A DNA stretch of 64,000 bases from Chlorocebus sabaeus (GCF_047675955.1 NC_132910.1:90918923-90982922); one strand, 5' to 3'. Counted from the first letter of the stretch, positions 13,182-24,414 are shown. Made by a program: numbers and translations. Notes: generated by a model not told the origin, from the letters alone.

Positions 13182-13754
13182 AGTTCTACTATATTTTATG
13201 TGGAATACCTTGTATACCTCATATAGAATACCTATTACCATTGTAATAAACAACACTGTAATTAGCTGAGAACTAAAGCTTGAATCCTGCATTGTTAAAC
13301 GCATCCTCTTAAATAGTGTGTTAGCTCAGGTATTCCAAAAAATCGACATCGAGAAGGTTCTGAACGTGTAAAGATTTTTTTTGAGGGAAACCGTCTGTGC
13401 CAGAGCAAACGAGAGCGGAGAGGCCTGAGTGTCACAGGACAGAAGGCTGGAGTGACCTGGCGAAGGCGCGGGGGCTGGAGGAGCAGCCACCAGCCTCGAG
13501 TACCCGGGGGCAGGCGCGGGCCTCAGCGAGACCTGCTGCTGTTGCTATTAGAGAGACAAAATCTAAATGTTATCAGGAGGATTTTCATTGATCAGGAAAG
13601 CAACTCGAAAACCCACAGCCTGAGTTCCCGAGGCCCCTAGCTCCCTCCCAAGCCTCAGAGGCGTGGAAACTCCGTGGGGTCGGAGTCGCTTCCACGCGGA
13701 TCCTGCGGTCCCCAGCGCCCGGGAGAGGAGGCCTGCGCGGCTTCCCACGGCGCC

Positions 13755-13772
13755 CCAAAGAACGTTCTTTGG
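13755..13772. promoter_or_regulatory. 18-bp perfect palindrome with heat-shock-element-like core
   Basis: ccaaagaacgttctttgg equals its own reverse complement. Its centre fits the inverted nGAAnnTTCn arrangement bound by HSF, though only two units are present and a strong site usually has three. The outer CAAAG arms also resemble HNF4 or TCF half-sites. Confidence 0.4.
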
Positions 13773-14105
13773 CAGATAGTCCTCTGGGTTCCCAGAAAGC
13801 CCTTGAGAGAGGGGCTTCTCCTGGCCATCTTCCAGGAAGTTCTCCATGAGGCATTTCCTGCGCCCTGGAGCCCATGGAAACAGGCAGGCAGGTGCAGGAG
13901 GGCGTCCTCGCTGAGCACGAAGCTGGGACACCTGCGGCTCATCTTCCCTCTCTGATATTTTCTCTCGTCCTAGTCAAGCCAACCTTTGTTTTCTCACAAA
14001 ATAAAGGCAAATACGACAACCGTTTCCTTGATTCTGTTCAAACCTCAGGAGAGGCGGGCTTTGTCCGCCGTCCCGCACCCACTTAGGCAGGGACTGGGCC
14101 AGGTG

Positions 14106-14113
14106 TGACGTCA
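14106..14113. promoter_or_regulatory. Full palindromic cAMP response element (CREB/ATF site)
   Basis: TGACGTCA matches the CRE exactly and sits at the right edge of the CpG-rich block. Full CREs carry a CpG and are scarce outside CpG-protected regions, which favours function over chance. Binding is not shown by sequence alone. Confidence 0.5.
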
Positions 14114-14194
14114 TTAATCTTCTGAGGTCTGGCTCCAGCTTAGGCTGTGTGCGCACAATATGCACGCAAGGACACTCAGTGGAGTCTTTGGAAT

Positions 14195-14476
14195 ACATCT
14201 ATGTATACATACACTTATGTATACATATACCTACAATATGAGGTACTGTAGCTACTCAGTAAAAACACTGAGTTTGTTCAGTGTTGTTCATGGTGGACGG
14301 ATACTGCTCATTTTGAAACTCTTCATCATAGATGACTTTTGATCCGGTAATGATTCATTTCCTTCTTAACTGTGGTTCATTTTCTAAATTTCTCAGTGTC
14401 CACTTAGATCTCCAGTGTTGAGGTATTGTAGGTACTCAGTGTTTTTAAACTGAAGCGGTTTTATATACATAGATGT
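14195..14476. repeat. Inverted 13-bp arms enclosing a duplicated 21-bp motif
   Basis: acatctatgtata at 14195-14207 is exactly inverted at 14464-14476. Between them gaggtactgtagctactcagt (14240-14260) recurs with 19 of 21 matches at 14420-14440, and the flanks are TA-rich. This looks like a small mobile-element remnant or a local rearrangement; no family was recognised. Confidence 0.45.
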
Positions 14477-14602
14477 ATATAATATATGTATATACATAAA
14501 GATATATACATCTGTATATACTAAAAGTTGAGACCTTCCTTTTCCCTGGCAGACCTGAAACCACAATGCAATTCGTGCATCATTTCCCAGCCCTTGACTC
14601 TT

Positions 14603-14865
14603 TTTTTTTTTGAGACAGAGTCTCGCTCTGTCGCCCAGGCTGGAGTGCAGTGGCCCGATCTCGGCTCATGGTTCATGCCATTCTCCTGCCTCAGCCTCCC
14701 CAGTAGCTGGGACTACAGGCGCCCGTCACCACACCCGGCTAATTTTTTAGTAGAGAGGGGGTTTCACCGTGTTAGCCAGGATGGTCTCCATCTCTTGACC
14801 TCGTGATCCACCTGCCTCGGCCTCCCAAAGTGCTGGGATTACAGGCGTGAGCCACCACGCCTGGC
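14603..14865 (-). mobile_element. AluY-like with small deletions, inserted into L2
   Basis: Complement of Alu lacking the segment after atctcggctca. Perfect 15-bp duplication cagcccttgactctt at 14588-14602 and 14866-14880. Confidence 0.93.
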
Positions 14866-14869
14866 CAGC

Positions 14870-15225
14870 CCTTGACTCTTGATCTTTCTGTGGTGGCCAC
14901 CCTGAGACCTCGGGATTTCACTCCTGCCCAGCTGTCTTCATACCTCCTGGATCACTTCTGTCTTATTTCTCTTTCTCCTTGTTTTCTCTTTACTTGCCCT
15001 GTCTATAAATGTTGGTGTTCCCGAAGGCTCTATCCTCAACTCTTTCTCTTCTCCCTGGGCACATTCTCACTGTATAATTTTATCCATCTCAGACATCCTT
15101 GGCCCCTGCTTCTTAATTTTTCTCTCTGCTCCTCCAAGCTTGTCTCACCATCTGAAATTCCAACTAGTCTACCCCAACATATCCTATCACTCACTATTCC
15201 CTGTGTGAGGGTACTAAGATGTATG
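14870..15225 (+). mobile_element. L2 fragment
   Basis: gaaggctctatcctcaactc and cttctccctgggcacattct, then atccatctcagacatccttg follow the L2 ORF2/3' region. Confidence 0.6.
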
Positions 15226-15261
15226 AATGTCTAACCAGCCGATGTGTGAGTATGTGTAGTC

Positions 15262-15400
15262 TCACAGGCCTTACAACAATTAAGCAAAATAGGTATTAGA
15301 AATTCTACATTACAGATAAGGAAATCAAACTCACAGAGGTTTAGTTACTAGCCTGAAATAGAAAGTTGGCAAAGGCGAACCTTTATTTTGAAGTGAGGTC
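15262..15400 (-). mobile_element. MIR fragment, reverse orientation
   Basis: ttacagataaggaaatcaaa and actcacagaggtttagttac match the complement of the MIR core. Confidence 0.7.
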
Positions 15401-15603
15401 TGCTGAAATTCAAAGGCAGCCTCTCCGACTCCTGTCAGGCTCTTGCACAGCTGATTCTCCCACCTGCTGGTGGCTCCAGATACTCCTTGCTTGGTGTACC
15501 CTCAGTGGACCCAGTTACCTTTTCCAGAAACGAATCTGATTATGTCTCTCCTTTTCTACAAGCCCCTGTTGATTACACTCCAGGATTAAGACCTTACGAG
15601 CTG

Positions 15604-15673
15604 GTTTGGCCAGTGGTTACCAAACTCATCTGCACACTGGAATCACCTGGGGAGCCTTGAAAAATACCAATGC
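15604..15673 (+). mobile_element. MER5A-like hAT transposon, 5' part
   Basis: cagtggttaccaaactcatc then ctggaatcacctggggagcc is the MER5A start; it continues after the Alu. Confidence 0.8.
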
Positions 15674-15964
15674 TGGCTGGGCACAGTGGCTCACGCCTGT
15701 AATCTCAGGTGTGATTACTTTGGGAAGCTGAGGGGGGTGCACCACCTGAGGTCAGGAGTTTGAGACGAGCGTGAGTAATGTGGTGAAACCCCATCTCTAC
15801 TAAAAATACAAAAATTAGCCGGGCATGGTGGTGGGCACCTGTAATCCCAGCTACTAGGGATGTTGAGGCAAGGGAATCGCTTGAACCTGGGAGACGGAGG
15901 TTAAAGTGAGCTGAGATCGCGCCACTGCACTCCAGCCTGGGCAACAAAACTGAAACTCTTGTCT

Positions 15965-15995
<31 letters not shown>
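15674..15995 (+). mobile_element. Alu, S-like, inserted into MER5A
   Basis: ggctgggcacagtggctcac through a 30-bp poly-A tail. It splits the MER5A in two. Confidence 0.93.
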
Positions 15996-15997
<2 letters not shown>

Positions 15998-16125
15998 ACT
16001 GATGCCTATGCCCAGCCCCAGATATTGTGAGTTCACTGGTCAGGGATGTGGCCTGTATTTTGACATTTTTTTTAAAGACCCTAGGTTACTCTAGTGGGCA
16101 AACATGTTTGGAAACCACGGAGTTA
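15996..16125 (+). mobile_element. MER5A-like, 3' part
   Basis: gatgcctatgcccagcccca and the final gtttggaaaccacgg continue the element that began at 15604. Confidence 0.7.
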
Positions 16126-16480
16126 GCCACAGATGTCCCTCACATTCTGTCTTTCTTATCTCTCCAGTAACTGTCTCCCCTACTCTAAACTGGGTTTGAC
16201 CGTCCAGCTCGCTGTCTCGGAATTCCCTTTTTCTTGGACAAACTTGCACATCCTTTGATATTCAACTCAAATATCTCTTCTGACCATCCATGTTGCCCTT
16301 TGTTTTTGTCACAGGCCACTCGTGCTATGCTGTAATCTTGCTGTTGACCCATTGGTCTCCCCAGACATGTGCTGGGTGAGTGGATACTTCTCCTCTTCAC
16401 TATCTCTGTAGCTGCCACCCAGAACACAATGCATGGCAAAGAGGAGGCGCTCTGTAATGAACAAGTGAATTAATAAGTCA
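16126..16480 (+). mobile_element. L2 3' fragment
   Basis: ttcaactcaaatatctcttc, cacccagaacacaatgcatg and gaggaggcgctctgtaatga match the L2 3' end in order. Confidence 0.75.
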
Positions 16481-16569
16481 ACGAATACCCATATAAGAAT
16501 TGGAAAGGGCACTGGATTAGAATAGAACTAGAATAGGACTCTGGAGACCCAAATGTAGGTAGCACTGTT

Positions 16570-16706
16570 GAGTGGGAAAGCTTGGAATATGGAGCAGTAC
16601 AGACTGAATTGAACCCTGGCTTCAGTTATTAGCTATGGGACCCTTCTCAGGCTGTCAAAACACATAGAGTTTCACTTGCCTCTTCTACAAAATGGGAATA
16701 ATAATA
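16570..16706 (+). mobile_element. MIR fragment
   Basis: gaaccctggcttcagttatt, agctatgggaccctt, and tcttctacaaaatgggaata fit MIR; an Alu interrupts it. Confidence 0.75.
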
Positions 16707-16912
16707 GAGACCAGCCTGGCCAACATGGTGAAACCCTGTCTCTACTAAAAATACAAAAATTAGCTGGGCATGGTGGCAGGCATCTGTAATCCCAGCTACT
16801 CGGGTGGCTGAGGCAGGAGAATCGCTTGAACCCAGGAGGCAGACGTTTGCAGTGAGCCAAGGTTGTGCCACTGCACTCCAGCCTGGGTGACAGAGTGAGA
16901 CTCTGTTTCCAT
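16707..16912 (+). mobile_element. Alu, 5'-truncated
   Basis: Starts in the left arm at gagaccagcctggccaac and runs to gagtgagactctgtttcc with no long A tail. It faces the next Alu about 55 bp away. Confidence 0.9.
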
Positions 16913-16967
16913 TTGTTTGTTGTGAGATTTCTGATTTCTGGCACATTACATACTTTTTCCTGTGTCT

Positions 16968-17257
16968 TTTTTGTTTTGTTTTGTTTTTTAGATGGAGTTT
17001 TGCTCTTGTTGACCAGGCTGGAGTGCAATGGTGCAATTATGGCTCACCACAACTTCTGCCTCCGGGGTTCAAGCAGTTCTCCTGCCTCAGCCTTCTGAGT
17101 AGCTGGGGTTACAGGCGCGCGCCATCACGCCTGGCAAATTTTGTATTTTTAGTAGAGACGGAGTTTCTCCATTTTGGTCAGGCTGGTCTCGAACTCCTGA
17201 CCTCAGGTGATCCTCCCAAAGTGCTGGGATTAGAGGAGTGAGCCACTGTGCCCGGCC
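16968..17257 (-). mobile_element. Alu, S-like, full length
   Basis: TTTTG-repeat tail, agatggagttttgctcttg, both arms, ending ctgtgcccggccacc. Confidence 0.93.
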
Positions 17258-18003
17258 ACCTTTTCTTATTTATAAAATGTGCAGAGTAGCATTGTTTCTT
17301 CTTCTCTCAAAAGGAAGATGAAAGCGGTGATTGCCCAAACACTCAGAATATAAAATACTCTACAAATGTAACAAATTACAATTAGTGTGCTATATTTGTG
17401 TTTACTTCCTAATTTCTGTACTTTCATCTTCGGTGGTAATACCACAACTTTTTTTTTGTTTGTTTGTTTGTACTAAAAACCCCGACATGTGAGGGGAATA
17501 TATCCAGAAACATTCTTGATGCCAAATTTGAACACACTGTTGAGAGCAGACAAGTTTCCTGACAAAACTCAGCAAATTGTAACAAAATATTTCATTAGCG
17601 GGCACACCTTCAGGTCCATAATGATGTGACAAATACAGGACTAAAGAAATTTATAGAAGCTTGTAAAATAATATCTGCCACAAAATATAATTTTTCACCA
17701 TAGGTGTCAATGACATCACTATTGTAGCAATTTCAGACATGAACTTAGTAAAATTTGTAAAATGTAAATCGTGATGAAGGATAATAACAAATGATCATTT
17801 TATGAGAGCTACTTTGAGGTGGGTGACAGGCAAGGAAGCAGAAGTTGAAGTTATAGACTCTGGGCCATGGTGTGGCTCATTCACAAACTTCCTGATGGGT
17901 GTTCCTTGTACAGGCCTCAAATTCATACTCCAGTATAATTATTTATTACTCATACTATGACTTACTTGTTGGCTTCACTTGTGATGAATAAAAATCTTGA
18001 ATG
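17258..18003. other. Unique AT-rich intron sequence
   Basis: (TTTG)n at 17450-17470. No element or gene recognised. Confidence 0.5.
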
Positions 18004-18333
18004 GACCAGGCACGGTGGCTCACACCTGCAATCCCAGCACTTTGGGAGGCTGAGGTGGGTGGATCACGAGGTCAGGAGATTGAGATCATCCTGGCCAACA
18101 CGGTGAAACTCTGTCTCTACTAAAAATACAAAAATTAGCTGGGTGTGGTGGTGTGTGCCTGTAATCCCAGCTACTCAGGAGGCTGAGGCAGGAGAATCAC
18201 TTGAACCCGGGAGGCGGAGGTTGCAGTGAGCCAAGATCACATCACTGCACTCCAACCTGGTGACAGAGCGAGACTCTGTCTCAAAAAAAAAAACCAAAAA
18301 ACGAAAACAAAACAAAAAACGAAAAAAAAAACC
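18004..18333 (+). mobile_element. Alu, S-like, full length
   Basis: ccaggcacggtggctcacac to an A-rich tail with CAAAA units. Flanks aaaatcttgaatg and aaaaccttgagtg look like a diverged target duplication. Confidence 0.93.
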
Positions 18334-20499
18334 TTGAGTGATAAATTCCTGACTACTAAAAGTCAACTACGTTTACTTACTCACTTCCTATAATTGCCAT
18401 CAACATGTTTGGGAGCAAGAGGGACAATGTTATGCAGAATTATAGGACTCTCAAGGAATCTCAAATTCTCTGACTACTAAACTGATCAGGAAAAAAGTGA
18501 AATATGGATAAAAATACATTTAGGACAACAGTAATGCAAACTTGTATCTTGATTTTTTTTTTTGCCACAAAGCTTTACTTGTTATGTTCTTTCCTCTTAA
18601 ATCACTCAAATATTTTATTTATAAAACGAAGCATTTGTGAAATGGAGACAAATTATAATGTTGAAGTATCATTAGAGTTTTCTTCAGTTCTACCAAGTAC
18701 ATTTGGGCAAAATTTAAAATATCCTTTCCTCTTTAATTCTGCAAATAGTGCAATTTCAAATACAGCAACTATCTTCTCTGTCTAGCTAAAAATTCAATAA
18801 AATGCTTCAGTTTTACTTGTCTAAATAGTTATTTTTTTTTTCTCCTTGGAGAATCAAAATTAACCTTCAGTTGTGTTTTCTTTTAGGGGATACAATAAGG
18901 TGGAATGCTGCTTCTTGAATGGGTCAAGGGTCCAGTATCCATCAGGAAAGAGAGGAAGGTGCACAAACAACATGGATCCGGGTGACCGTGGGGAGAAATC
19001 ATTCCTAGTCCCCACTTTTAGCTCCACAACCATCCTTCTTTCACCTTTCATATCCCTTGTCCCTGAATTATAGAGCCCTTTGACCTCTGTAAAAGGTGTT
19101 TTTTTTTTTTTCCATTCTCTAACTAAATACAATAATAAATTAGGAGTCTCTAGCTTTGTAGAAGTGGTCCAGGTTCTGGGCTTCTCCCTTCTTTTCATCA
19201 GCCTCTTTTTCTTCTTGTTTAGCTCTTCCCAACTTGTCCTCTTCCCCACAAAATGAACTAGGCAGTCTTAATGACTCTGCCTTAATCTCCTCCCCAAGTT
19301 TTTCTTCTTTTCTGCAGTTACACCTTAGATATGGGCACTGAGGGGCTCCTGAGCTGGCCCTAGCCTTAGAGGGTCTGCTTGGGTCCTCCTCTGACCACTT
19401 ACCTCTCTACCACCACAAGTAGTCTGCAGAGGCAAAGCGAGAGCCTATGTTCCCACCTCTAGATCATTTGGATACCCGGAGCCCCAAATTCTCTGCTTAG
19501 AGAATTTCAAGTCTGTTTTCCCAGGTTCGATTTCTGGAAGGTGGCCACACAGCTGCGTGCACCTCTAGGCCCAAAGAATGGCCAAGCGGCATGCAGGTGG
19601 ACCTTGGAGGTATGGCCCAGAGTGTCCCACAAGTGTAGGAAGCTCCTGAGGTACAGCACAGAGCCAGGGATGGAAAGGGAATTGGGAGGTCCAGGGAACC
19701 CAACCTGCAGAACCCCCAGGAGGCAGGGATTCTACATCAAACCAGGCCTTCCCAGTGGCTACGAAGGTATACTTGTCAAGATCAGCTGATAGGACGTATT
19801 TTACGTAATTGTTTGTTAGCCTGATGTATAACAATTAATGACGAGGCCTATGGTACACCTGCACTCTTGCCTGGGGCTCTACAAATGTGAGGGAGGGACA
19901 GGCTTGTCTCTCCTCACTCAGTGATTTTCCTGTAGGTCTTCTCCAGTGCTAAGTGCACATGGATTTAGGCAGTGAATACAGAACAAAGTTTGGACCTTCA
20001 GTGTGGCTGAGTGCCTATTCCTGGTAGCCAGGCCTTCTTTGCACCATCCCTCTACCTCTTCAGACTCAGTCACTGACAGAAGGCCCAGCAGTTAATTTGT
20101 AAACAAGGAAGATAAGCTGCTGTGTGTCCCCCAGAGAGGTATTCATGGAGCTTGGGGGCTCCTGGGTCAGACTCCGCCCAAGATGGAATCTATTTGCGGC
20201 AGTAACCACAGACAGGTGACCCCTTTTTTTCTTTATCGATTCTTCTCTCTTCCTCACTGTCTTGTTTCACCCCTCTTTTCTAAAGTATGTTTCAGACACA
20301 GAGGGAGAGGCTGTGATGGAAGTCAGCCAAGCAAAGACGAGGGGTGGGGGAGCAGTCGACAATTCCAGTTTGACGCTAATGATTTGTGTACAATTCAAGG
20401 TCAGAGAATGATATGTGAGGGTTGTGTGCCCACCCACACAAGCATACACAATTTAGTACTTGATTATATCAGCATATAGCGCTAATACATCTCATGCTG
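18334..20499. other. Unique intron sequence, no element recognised
   Basis: Short T runs at 18550, 18830 and 19100. Part of 19370-19780 is less AT-rich and has overlapping open frames of 62-89 codons on both strands; none is recognisable. Confidence 0.5.
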
Positions 20500-20632
20500 C
20501 CTTGTTCACTTGCCTTTCCAATTACAAAGAAACACAGAGGGCAGGGACCACATGTTAAGCTTCTTTTGTTCCCCACAGCACCCACCACCTTATTAGGCAC
20601 ATAATGGGCATTTGATAAATATGTTTTGTTAA
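20500..20632 (+). mobile_element. L2 3' end
   Basis: gagggcagggaccacatgtt, ccacagcacccaccacctta, ggcacataatgggcatttga follow the L2 3' terminus. Confidence 0.75.
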
Positions 20633-21061
20633 AAGAGGCTTGCTTTAATGAAATAAAATGTGTTCTTGAAATGTTCTAAATAAAGTGAGTTTTTGTAAAT
20701 GGAATCCGATTTTAATGATACTGGGAAAGTTGCAATGGGAATACTACAATAAATCCTTTTACAAAACCGATAACCATTCCATCTGGATTGTCATGTATTT
20801 TTTACCCTCTTGGACCTAAACAAGAAAATCTTAACCAGGGAATCAATGAATCCCCTGTAAATGTGTCCATGTTTGCTTTGGGAATGTGTATTTTTCTGGT
20901 GATACTGCTGCAGCTTTCATTGCATTCTCAAAGGGATGTGTTACTTCAAAAAGGAAAAAAAAAAAGTTAAAATCCATAGGCCTAGAGGGTGCCACAGAAA
21001 TGAAGCTAAGCTTGTAGGAAAGTAATTTACCAGCTTTGTTAAGTAGAAAATGATAATCAGA

Positions 21062-21245
21062 GTTAACATTTGTTGAGCATCTGCTACATACCAAGCTCCT
21101 GACAGTCACCATATTTAACGTTCCCTGCGAGGTAGGCACTATCATCTCATTTGGCCAATGAGGAAACTGGAGAGATTGCCCCAGGCACATAGTTGCTAAA
21201 CATCAAATGTGAGATCTGAACCAGAAGCTGTTGATTCCAAATTTG
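21062..21245 (-). mobile_element. MIR, reverse orientation
   Basis: catttgttgagcatctgcta, gaggtaggcactatcatctc and aatgaggaaactggagagat are the MIR complement in order. Confidence 0.85.
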
Positions 21246-21299
21246 GAAGTTTCTCAATAAAATGGTTTCTGTCTCTCTGGTGCCCTACCTAAAACAATA

Positions 21300-21440
21300 A
21301 TGATGACAATGATAATAACAATTTAACTTTGAGAATATTATTATCACTATTTCACAGATGAGAAAACTGAAGTTAAGAAATACGTATGAAATTCAAGGAT
21401 AGCTGATAACGTACTGAAGACCCTGCAGCTGGTAAGTGAA
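21300..21440 (-). mobile_element. MIR fragment, reverse orientation
   Basis: atttcacagatgagaaaact then gaagttaagaaatacg fit the MIR complement. Confidence 0.6.
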
Positions 21441-21614
21441 GGTCCATCCCCTGGCTGAGGCCACAGCCCCACACTGTCTTCACAGACCCTGTGGGATGGC
21501 CTGGCTGCCCCGGGACTCTTAAACAAAACTCAGTGAACTGGGTCTTTGCTTTAGCATACCATAATTATTCTTCTAGAATTGAGTTCTCTTCCTTCACATT
21601 TCTCTAGAGAGAAG

Positions 21615-21690
21615 TCAATCTGTCAAGCATTTATAAGGCACTTATTTTGTACCTAGGGTTGTGTTAGGCACTGTGGGAAATGGGGAAACA
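21615..21690 (-). mobile_element. L2 3' end, reverse orientation
   Basis: aagcatttataaggcactta and gtgttaggcactgtgggaaa resemble the complemented L2 terminus. Confidence 0.5.
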
Positions 21691-22094
21691 CATCTGTGGG
21701 TGTGAGTGTGTGTGTATGCATACATGTAAAACAGTCACACTTTTTAACTAAAAACTAAATGGATATTGTTTCTGACCATCTGATTACACTTAGGTGCTAT
21801 TTAGGAAAATGGTGACTGTGCAATCAACTGCAAGTTGTATAAGTAACACTCCCTGTTCAATCTGCAAGGCATACTACCTACAAATTTAGCAGGAATTTAG
21901 AGACAGTACTGTTGATATTGGATATATATGGAAGTTTGGTCATGGGATCATTCAAGATTCATTTGACATTATGAATTCATTCAATTTAGCTACTCAGCTT
22001 GATACTATGAGAATAAATTAAAATGTGAAAGTGCTGTTAGCTCTTTGAAAGATCATAACATTGAAATTCAGGTTTAATATGTAACCTAAAAGGC

Positions 22095-22340
22095 AGTTTT
22101 GCAAGGAAGTTAAGCAAAGCCTGGGCCCTAAACTCAAAGGGCTCTGAGTTCAAATCTCTGTTCTGCCATTTACTAGATACACGCTCCTAGAAAAAAATCA
22201 CTTGATGTTTCTAGGCCGTAGTCTTCTCATATATAAATGGAGGTAATAATACCTTTACGACAAGCCTTGTGAAGATTAAATGAGGAAATGTGTGTAGATT
22301 ATGTGGAACAATGCTTGAAACATTGTCTTCACTTAAAAAC
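22095..22340 (+). mobile_element. MIR
   Basis: gggctctgagttcaaatctc, tgccatttactagatacacg and aaatggaggtaataatacct follow MIR for most of its length. Confidence 0.85.
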
Positions 22341-22388
22341 TGTGGCATTTTGTCTTTATAACTTTGTGTCAAAAGAAATAGAATGTGC

Positions 22389-22413
<25 letters not shown>
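22389..22413 (+). repeat. Poly-A run
   Basis: About 25 A after gaatgtgc. No Alu or retrocopy body precedes it, so it is probably a simple run. Confidence 0.85.
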
Positions 22414-22419
<6 letters not shown>

Positions 22420-23555
22420 GTAAAATTTCTCTCTAAAAATCAAAACAGGATAAAGGAGACAAATAAATTCTCCTTCTCCACGAGTGACAGCACTGGTATT
22501 GAAACACAATCCTTATAGTAAAAGCTCACAGGAAAAGAGTTCTAAAATAAGTCTTTTCCTGTGCATAGGTTTATCCAAATTTCCTTCTCAATTTTATTTA
22601 TTGCTGTTGACGTTTAATTGCTTAAAATAATCTTAAGGAATTCACAGAAATGGGTAAGGCACTCAAGAACTGTGCTATGGTCTTTCTGCATGTCAGCATT
22701 AGAACAAATTATTTCAATCCCATATTTGTGTGGAAAGCATGGCAAGGAGAAGATAGATTGACAAGCCTGATTGGTATGTTCCAATTCTTTTGCTTCTATA
22801 GCAATTTAGTATATGGAAGTCAAACTTCTTTAAAAATCCTAGTTTTCAGAAAAGAAAGGGTGAGTGCTGGCAGCAGAAGGTACACGATACTGGGGAGCTC
22901 TACTCTTTCCTCCAGTTGACAAGCAAGTGATTAGATCCATCGAACTGTGGATCTATGTCCTTAAGGACCCAAGGAAGTCAGCTTTCAGAAGGCAATAAAA
23001 TTTTTGTTTTTAATATGCAGTGTGAAAATGACAAGGAGGTTGAAGTAACTTTAGGATGCTGCAGACAAGAATTCTTTATCCAGAGATAAAGGTGAAAAGA
23101 CCCAAGAAGCTGGATAAGAGCTAAATAACAATGTCTTGCCAAAATGATGCTAGAAAGTACTAATTCTCAGGCATTTGCAGAGTATTTCTCCATGATCAAA
23201 AGGCATGCAGACAAAAAATATACCAGCACCTATGTGCATGACCAACCAAATACTACCCCACCCCCACAGCTAAACTCCAACAAAACACACATAATATTCA
23301 TTAAAAAATAAATATTTATCTGAAAGATGGGATGGAGGGAAGAGTGAGGGGGAAGAGACATAGAAAAGCATTGCAATTTGTTTTACCACCTATTACCTCC
23401 TAGGAGATTAAACGTTCTGAAGCTAAGAGGCCACTGCCTTAGCAATAGTAGAAAACAAAATGAGATCAGAATGTTGGCTGTGATCTTGAGATGGCTTTCT
23501 TGTGCCCATTTCATTCGGTGTCAACACGTAGGCAAAACTGAATAAGGTTTAATTG
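22414..23555. other. Unique AT-rich intron sequence
   Basis: An 89-codon frame at 22650-22919 has no recognisable domain. No repeat recognised. Confidence 0.5.
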
Positions 23556-23745
23556 CTCAGGTTTGGATTCAAATAGGCTTTGCTTTGGTTTCTAGTTCTA
23601 GTGTTTACCATATGACCTTGAACAGAATACCTAACTTTACATGCCTGAATTTCAAGATCGTTTGAAGAATAAATGTTTCACGTCAAGGGCTTAGTACAGG
23701 TCTTGGCACATAAAGCATTCCATGAATGGTCACTATGAATATGTA
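23556..23745 (+). mobile_element. MIR
   Basis: gtgtttaccatatgaccttg, acatgcctgaatttcaagat, and ggtcttggcacataaagcat are in MIR order. Confidence 0.7.
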
Positions 23746-23761
23746 CCTAACTGTGGATCAG

Positions 23762-24021
23762 AGTTCCTCAGCTTCCGTACTATTGACACTTTTGGGATAG
23801 ATAATGCTTTGTTGTGCGGAGACTGTCCTGTACATTGCAGGATATTTAGCGCATCTCTGGTCTCTATCCACTAGGTGCCAGTAGCAGCCTCAATTCCGGT
23901 TCCCCCAACACCATCCTACCCCGGCCCCCAAGTTGTGACAACCAAAACTATCTCCAGATGTTGCCAAATGTCCACTTGGTGACTGGGGATCAAAACATCC
24001 AAGGTTGAGAACCACTGCTTT
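23762..24021 (-). mobile_element. MER20 (hAT-Charlie-type DNA transposon), nearly complete
   Basis: tactattgacacttttggga, gactgtcctgtacattgcag, tgccagtagcagcctc, ctccagatgttgccaaatg and a terminal gttgagaaccactg follow the MER20 complement from end to end. Confidence 0.88.
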
Positions 24022-24267
24022 AGATCAATCCAAGTTCTAGCAGATGAGTATAATTCCATTATTCTTTTGATGTATATATTAATATTTTTAAGCCTTGAAA
24101 TGAAAAAAATGCTTTTTAAGCATTAGAAAATGCATACTTTTCTTTTGAAAGCCTAGTAATAAATCCTGTAACTATCAGGGTCTTCATTTCCTCATCTTGA
24201 GCCTTATTTCAAGGCTCCCTCTTGTTCTAAATTCTGACCTTGAAAACTCTATTCCTATCTCTTTCCT

Positions 24268-24414
24268 TTTTTTTTTGGACAGAGTCTCACTCTGTTGCAC
24301 AGGTTGGAGTTCAGTGGCACAATCACAGCTAACTGCACCCTTGACCTCCTGGACTCAAGAGATCCTCCCACCTCAGCCTCCTAAGTAGCTGGGACCACAC
24401 CTGGCTATTTTTGT
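24268..24414 (-). mobile_element. Partial Alu (left-arm region only)
   Basis: T run, ggacagagtctcactctgtt, then stops at cacctggctatttttgtat. The remaining arm is absent. Confidence 0.88.

Larger units (their letters stand above)
13380..14115. promoter_or_regulatory. CpG-rich, repeat-free block inside intron 2 (candidate CpG island, promoter or enhancer)
   Basis: About 40 CpG dinucleotides by hand count in roughly 730 bp, where surrounding non-Alu intron has almost none. The block is GC-rich, contains no recognised repeat, and holds GC-box-like motifs (aggcggg), an 18-bp palindrome at 13755-13772 and a full cAMP response element at 14106-14113. Several overlapping open frames of 60-122 codons run through it in most frames, as expected from GC-rich DNA; none resembles a known protein. 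It could be an alternative promoter, a promoter of an unannotated transcript, or a methylation-protected enhancer. Confidence 0.6.

Noticed and set aside
13563..13942. Overlapping open frames of 95-122 codons in the CpG-rich block
   Set aside because: Several frames on both strands are open at once, as expected for GC-rich DNA poor in stops, and none resembles a protein family.
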